20,702 nt of DNA from Herpomyces periplanetae (Eukaryota > Ascomycota > Laboulbeniomycetes > Herpomycetales > Herpomycetaceae): assembly GCA_009733715.1 (NCBI GenBank), contig WMKJ01000168.1, forward strand, positions 1 through 20,702, in the 5' to 3' direction. Both the position numbers and the translations under genes were made by a program. The notes under the pieces were generated by a model. The model made no database searches, had not been told where the DNA came from, and was given only the letters and a program-made list of their open reading frames with translations. This document shows positions 16,562 through 20,702 of this stretch, piece by piece; within the stretch, counting starts at the first letter, position 1; each line of letters starts with the position of its first letter.

Positions 16562-18212
16562 ATGAGCGGCACGGGCAACGACTTTGTGGGACGGGCTATA
16601 GACGTGGTTAAACGGGCCATTGAACGAGACAAAGCTGAGGAGTATACGACAGCTTATCAATTATATTGTCAAGCTTTGGAATTGTTTATGCTAGCGATTA
16701 AATGTAGGTAAGCCTGAGGAAGTTTGCGTACACGGGTAAAATTGAAAGATCAGTTGAGTACGCTGAAATAGTATGCAGAGTTGACGGGTATGAGCGTGTA
16801 CGTGTATGTGTTCACGGTTCATCGAATGAATTTTAAACAAGTGTACAGGGGAAAAGAATGAACGATCGCGTGAAACATTACGTGCTAAAACCAGCGAGTA
16901 CATGGAACGAGCGGAAAAGTTAAAGGCTCACCTAGACCAAGTTAATAAACAAAAATCAACTGGGTATGCTAATGGTAATAACTTGACTAGTTCTTCACAC
17001 ACTGGAGATCTAGATGATACACCATCCGGTGGCATGAAAGCTACTGCTACGACTACGACAAATTCTAATGCAGACGGTGAAGCTAAGAAGTTACGAGGTG
17101 CCCTAGCCAGTGCTATACTACGCGATAAACCACAAGTTAGCTGGAATGATGTAGCAGGATTAGATCAAGCTAAGGAAGCCTTGAAAGAAGCAGTGATCTT
17201 GCCAATTAAATTCCCCCATTTATTCACAGGTCAGCGTAAACCGTGGAAAGGAATCCTTTTATACGGTCCTCCTGGCACCGGTAAAAGTTATCTTGCCAAA
17301 GCCGTTGCCACTGAAGCTCAGAGTACGTTCTTCAGTGTGAGCAGCAGTGATCTCGTTTCCAAATGGATGGGTGAAAGTGAACGGTAAAGTTAAATCCTAT
17401 TTATTCATACGTCCACAGTGTCACCCTTGATGATAGATTTCATGCACAATATATGCTTCCTAGCGTACGCATGCTAACTTTACTTGTCACATTTACTCAC
17501 ACTTTCGTGTACACAATCTTGCCGAGTTTTTATCACTAGCCTTGTTAAACAATTATTCACTATGGCACGCGAACAAAAGCCTTCGATTATCTTTATCGAC
17601 GAAATTGATGCATTATGCGGACCACGTGGTGAAGGGGAATCCGAAGCTTCCCGACGCATTAAAACGGAACTTTTAGTACAAATGGACGGTGTAGGCCGTG
17701 ATACTACAGGTGTACTCGTCCTCGGTGCGACAAATATTCCATGGCAATTAGATGCTGCTATACGTCGACGCTTTCAAAGACGTGTTCACATTGGTTTACC
17801 CGACCGAAGCGCCCGGCGTAAAATGTTCGAATTATCCATTGGTAATACGCCTAACGAGTTACTCTCGACGGATTTTGCACGTTTAGCAGATCTAAGTGAA
17901 GGCTTTTCCGGTAGTGATATTAGCAGTGCCGTTCAAGACGCTTTAATGCAACCTATCCGACGTATTCAAACAGCAACTCATTACCGTCTTGTACTCGATA
18001 CACCCGTGCCCAAGTTTACGCCGTGCTCGCCCGGTGATGCGGGTGCTGTAGAAATGAGTTGGTCGGATATTGGTGTCGATGAATTAGTCGAGCCCGCCTT
18101 AACCGTACGTGATTTTGAGCGTGCTATACGGGTTATGCGTCCGAGTGTATCAAGTGATGATTTGGAGCGTAGTGCCGCCTGGACACGCGAATTTGGTAGT
18201 GAAGGTGCTTAA
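16562..18212 (+). CDS. VPS4: Vps4 AAA ATPase, ESCRT-III disassembly
   Basis: Oligomeric ATPase that strips ESCRT-III polymers from endosomal membranes; needed for multivesicular-body sorting and other membrane scission. Three exons: 16562-16703, 16849-17383, 17540-18212. Introns are 145 and 156 nt; total 1350 nt, 449 residues (yeast 437). The MIT domain occupies about 1-75 and is followed by an acidic Ser/Thr linker. Walker A is GPPGTGKS at 187-194 (Lys193). Walker B is [10 protein letters not shown], with Glu247 as the catalytic base. The second region of homology is [17 protein letters not shown] at 288-304, with the arginine fingers. The Vps4 beta domain (LTPCSPGD-like, here [16 protein letters not shown]) and the C-terminal helix end in REFGSEG. 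The first donor must be GTAGGT, since the nearby GTAAGC breaks frame. It looks fully functional. Confidence 0.97.
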
Positions 18213-18452
18213 CTCTTCTTTACTGATATTTTCGAATCCTACTTGTGACCCATACAACTTTTTTATGGTGGAAGCGAATCAAAGATTCCAAAAATTTCAT
18301 CTAATTACGTGTATAATGGTGTGTTTCTGTATAAGGTGTATGAATTAACTTGATGAACTTAATCATGTTAAACGGACAATCTAAACTGTCGATAACGTGA
18401 AGCGTATACGATGAAAAATTGGGTTAATTCGATGCCAAATGTACAGCACCGC
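18213..18452. other. Convergent VPS4/SWI1 3' region
   Basis: 240 nt between converging stops; no gene or repeat. AT-rich, with no perfect AATAAA. Confidence 0.6.
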
Positions 18453-20702
18453 TTACACGGCGAGGTGAAGAAAGTCTACGAGGGCGTGAATAATGTTAAC
18501 GTCGAGGTTAATATCTGACAACGCTGCCAAAACCCATTCGTGCCGCGGCCAGACACAAACTGTGTCGACGTCTAGCAGCTTAGCATTATCAAACGGTTGA
18601 CATTGTGTACCGTTTGTAACAGAAGGTTTCTCACATGTCGTATTAGGCCCGTCTGAACTACGTTCATTGGATGTGAGTTGCTTGTTAGTCTGACCTGTAC
18701 TTAATCCAGGAAGGGTAGTGACCGAAGCAGTGAACGATTGGGCAGCTTTGGTAAGTTTAGTAAGTAAATTAAACGACCGGCGCGATAATATTGACCAATC
18801 TTGGGCGTCGATTTCGGCTAAACGACGTTGCTCAAGCAGTTCGGCCTGAGATCTATGGGCCAAAGCAGGATTTGCTGCAACTTGATTGGGCGTAGGAAAC
18901 TGGGGAACGGAACGTTCGGTTAATATGTAAAGTAGAGAAATTAATATCGCGGGCCATGAATCTGACGATGATAACCATAACCGGGACAAAGGGTACGCTT
19001 GAGCGCACGACATGGCTTCCTGAGCCGGTTTAAAATCTTTGGTATAACGAACTTCGCACAGGGGTAAATTATTAATTGACGCTGTAAATTCAAACGTCAA
19101 ATTAGCGGCGATGTCGGCGAGTAAATCTGCCGCGAGTAGGGCTTGTATCAATAATGGTTTGCGTAAATCACACATGATTGTAGCAAGGTACCGATGAAAT
19201 GATTTGTTGGGTTGGGGAAGAAGTGAAATTACCAGATTGAAAGATTTAGTGAGAAGAAATTGTCCGAATGGAAGAAAAGAGTTATCAGAACCAGGATAAG
19301 TGTGGGTAACGATGCGAAAGATTTGATGAAAGAATTGCCTATTTGGGTAATCCCTGGCGAGAAGTTTAGCGAGGGAGTCAAGAGCCAGATGAAGGTACTT
19401 ATGAACGGAGGGAGAATAAGAGGAAAAATGTAGAGATGGAATAAAACGATAAGAGTGGGAATTAAGTCGATCAAAAGACGATTGACAAGATGGAAGAATA
19501 GAACGAGGGGAAATTGGAGGAGGTTCCCCGGGATGGGAACGATGATCAGAATTGGGTCCGGAACTGGGTACGGTTGTGATGGGAAGGGGCGAGCCATGAC
19601 AATTACTGGATTCGACACCCTCGCCTTCCTGTTTGGATAGGGCTGAAGGGCCCTCACCCTCATCCTCCAATCTATTCTCCGATTGGTCCGCCCCCTCAAC
19701 TTTCTCCTCCCTTCCCAATCCGGAAACCTCCATTCCACTCCGTCGGCATACTGTAAATACCGGTTCAGGTGAAAATGCCAGTAAAAATGTTAAAATAATG
19801 TAGCTTTGAAAGGGATTTTCCAGTTCGATAAAGTGAGCCACGTTCGATAGGAATGTTAGAATATCTTTAACCCATTCTTGGTAATGTGTATACCCCGATA
19901 ATACAGATTTGGCCTTTGATAATCTTCGTTGTTTGGTCCATCTTTCTTTTTCATCTGTATTACGCGTTTCCATCTTTTCTTTCCATTCATCCCTTTTATT
20001 CAACTGTCTTTGTGATCCTTGCCCGACAAACCGCATAAATCTCGTCACAAACCCTATTATTCTCCTTTTCGATAGGTATATTAAATTATTTTCCAAAAAT
20101 GATAAATTGCGTAGTACCGTAGTCAAGCATATTAATCGTTCAACCGTGCTCGAGTAAACTTGCTGTCGACTACCAAATTTCCAAACTTCTTGTATAGTTT
20201 CAACTTCATCTCGTGCCAAGGTTATTATCTCTTCATAACTAGCAAATTCAACCTGTCGTATGGTACGTTCATCCAAATTTCCCTCCCCTTCACCTTCTTC
20301 GCCCCTTTCATAATCTCCTATATTGTTAACTTCACATGATTCTTCTACCGTATCAATTTGTTCGCCAAGTCGTTCTAATGTATCAAGCAAATCTTCTCCA
20401 CAGTCTATCATTGCTTCACACAATTCCTCACATCGTCCCAGTTCAATTTGTACCCGATTTTCCGAACTAAGCCTTGCAAGTATGTCCAAAGCCCACCGAA
20501 CTTGCCCAATGATACCAGATTTCAACGATAGTCCGATAACTCGTATATCAATCACCCCCATTTCCTCAAATAATGGCACCTTTGGAATCAGCTTGCTAAT
20601 TTCTCCCATAGTTTCAGCAATTCTGAGAATTGGTAAGCCACCGTAGTCCTCTACCACTCGTACCATTGCTTTATACTTATCAACTTTACCCCCGCCTATA
20701 CC
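18453..20702 (-). CDS. SWI1: Swi1-like SWI/SNF chromatin-remodelling subunit, 5' end off window
   Basis: One uninterrupted frame of 749 residues in the window, still open at 20702, so the N-terminus, and any ARID DNA-binding domain, lies outside. The visible start (KYKAMVRVVEDYGG, then EEMGVIDIRVIGLSLKSG, then VRWALDILARLS) resembles the region following the ARID domain in fungal Swi1/Sol1 (GVIDI, LKSG, V-A-L-LA-LS). Further on come CEELCEAMIDCGEDLL, the helical repeats ICLTTVLRNLSF and VKDILTFLSNVAHFIEL, a long Ser/Pro/Glu-rich acidic insert at about 300-400, then helical repeats to the C-terminus (WPRHEWVLAALSD). Swi1/ARID1 holds the SWI/SNF complex together and helps target it to promoters. 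The 169-residue frame at 19229-19738 is a shadow in the low-complexity insert. Family call by remembered motif pattern; moderately sure. Confidence 0.7.
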   Translation of the reverse strand, partial: GIGGGKVDKYKAMVRVVEDYGGLPILRIAETMGEISKLIPKVPLFEEMGVIDIRVIGLSLKSGIIGQVRWALDILARLSSENRVQIELGRCEELCEAMIDCGEDLLDTLERLGEQIDTVEESCEVNNIGDYERGEEGEGEGNLDERTIRQVEFASYEEIITLARDEVETIQEVWKFGSRQQVYSSTVERLICLTTVLRNLSFLENNLIYLSKRRIIGFVTRFMRFVGQGSQRQLNKRDEWKEKMETRNTDEKERWTKQRRLSKAKSVLSGYTHYQEWVKDILTFLSNVAHFIELENPFQSYIILTFLLAFSPEPVFTVCRRSGMEVSGLGREEKVEGADQSENRLEDEGEGPSALSKQEGEGVESSNCHGSPLPITTVPSSGPNSDHRSHPGEPPPISPRSILPSCQSSFDRLNSHSYRFIPSLHFSSYSPSVHKYLHLALDSLAKLLARDYPNRQFFHQIFRIVTHTYPGSDNSFLPFGQFLLTKSFNLVISLLPQPNKSFHRYLATIMCDLRKPLLIQALLAADLLADIAANLTFEFTASINNLPLCEVRYTKDFKPAQEAMSCAQAYPLSRLWLSSSDSWPAILISLLYILTERSVPQFPTPNQVAANPALAHRSQAELLEQRRLAEIDAQDWSILSRRSFNLLTKLTKAAQSFTASVTTLPGLSTGQTNKQLTSNERSSDGPNTTCEKPSVTNGTQCQPFDNAKLLDVDTVCVWPRHEWVLAALSDINLDVNIIHALVDFLHLAV

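Noticed and set aside
19229-19738. 169-residue second minus-strand frame inside SWI1
   Set aside because: Lies in the low-complexity insert; the SWI1 frame is open throughout and carries the family motifs.
1-20702. tRNA, rRNA, CRISPR or prokaryotic operon signals
   Set aside because: No B-box-like GGTTCGANTCC in context, no spaced repeats, no rRNA-like segments; all genes are eukaryotic and spliced.
1-20702. A functional gene cluster or novel defence or toxin system
   Set aside because: The genes are unrelated housekeeping functions on both strands; the methyltransferase has no biosynthetic partners here.

Overview
This looks like a gene-dense nuclear contig from a fungus. The signs are short introns (about 60-270 nt, GT-AG with CTAAC/TTAAC-like branch sites), a Str2-type cystathionine gamma-synthase with its fungal N-terminal block, a Swi1-type SWI/SNF subunit, a LaeA-like methyltransferase, and complex I subunit NDUFA13. 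Complex I rules out Saccharomyces-like yeasts. The intron density and the methyltransferase style suggest an early-diverging lineage (Mucoromycota/Glomeromycota-like), but that placement is inference. No prokaryotic operon, CRISPR array, tRNA, rRNA or virus-like element was seen.

Layout, left to right. (1) 1-1421 (-): C2H2 zinc-finger regulator, running off the left edge inside its first finger. (2) 2089-3949 (-): four-exon cystathionine gamma-synthase (STR2). (3) 4377-6344 (+): C-terminal half of the ribosome-biogenesis factor UTP22/NOL6, divergent from STR2, with no room for the usual N-terminal half. (4) 7197-8733 (+): four-exon SEC14 phosphatidylinositol/phosphatidylcholine transfer protein. 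(5) 9170-10625 (-): seven-exon LaeA-like SAM methyltransferase with very small exons and a GC-AG intron. (6) 11561-14509 (+): 982-residue low-complexity nuclear-type protein I do not recognise. (7) 14837-15440 (+): NDUFA13/GRIM-19, ending 20 nt from (8) 15461-16198 (-): prefoldin subunit 6. (9) 16562-18212 (+): ESCRT ATPase VPS4. (10) 18453-20702 (-): Swi1-like SWI/SNF subunit, 5' end off the right edge.

I rebuilt 20 introns by hand. In every gene except PFDN6 intron 3 the splice phases and the family alignment agree closely. The genes are mostly unrelated housekeeping functions (sulfur amino acids, ribosome assembly, lipid transfer, respiration, tubulin/actin folding, endosomal sorting, chromatin) and do not form a pathway cluster.

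The non-coding DNA is more unusual than the genes. It holds a sense-oriented CACGTGAC(C) motif upstream of three + strand genes, three CACGTG boxes beside the methionine-pathway gene, GT-rich alternating tracts upstream of several start codons, and a few clean inverted repeats. I found no convincing new biological system. The points most worth checking are the half-length UTP22, the GC-AG introns, the shared CACGTGACC promoter element and the unknown 982-residue protein.
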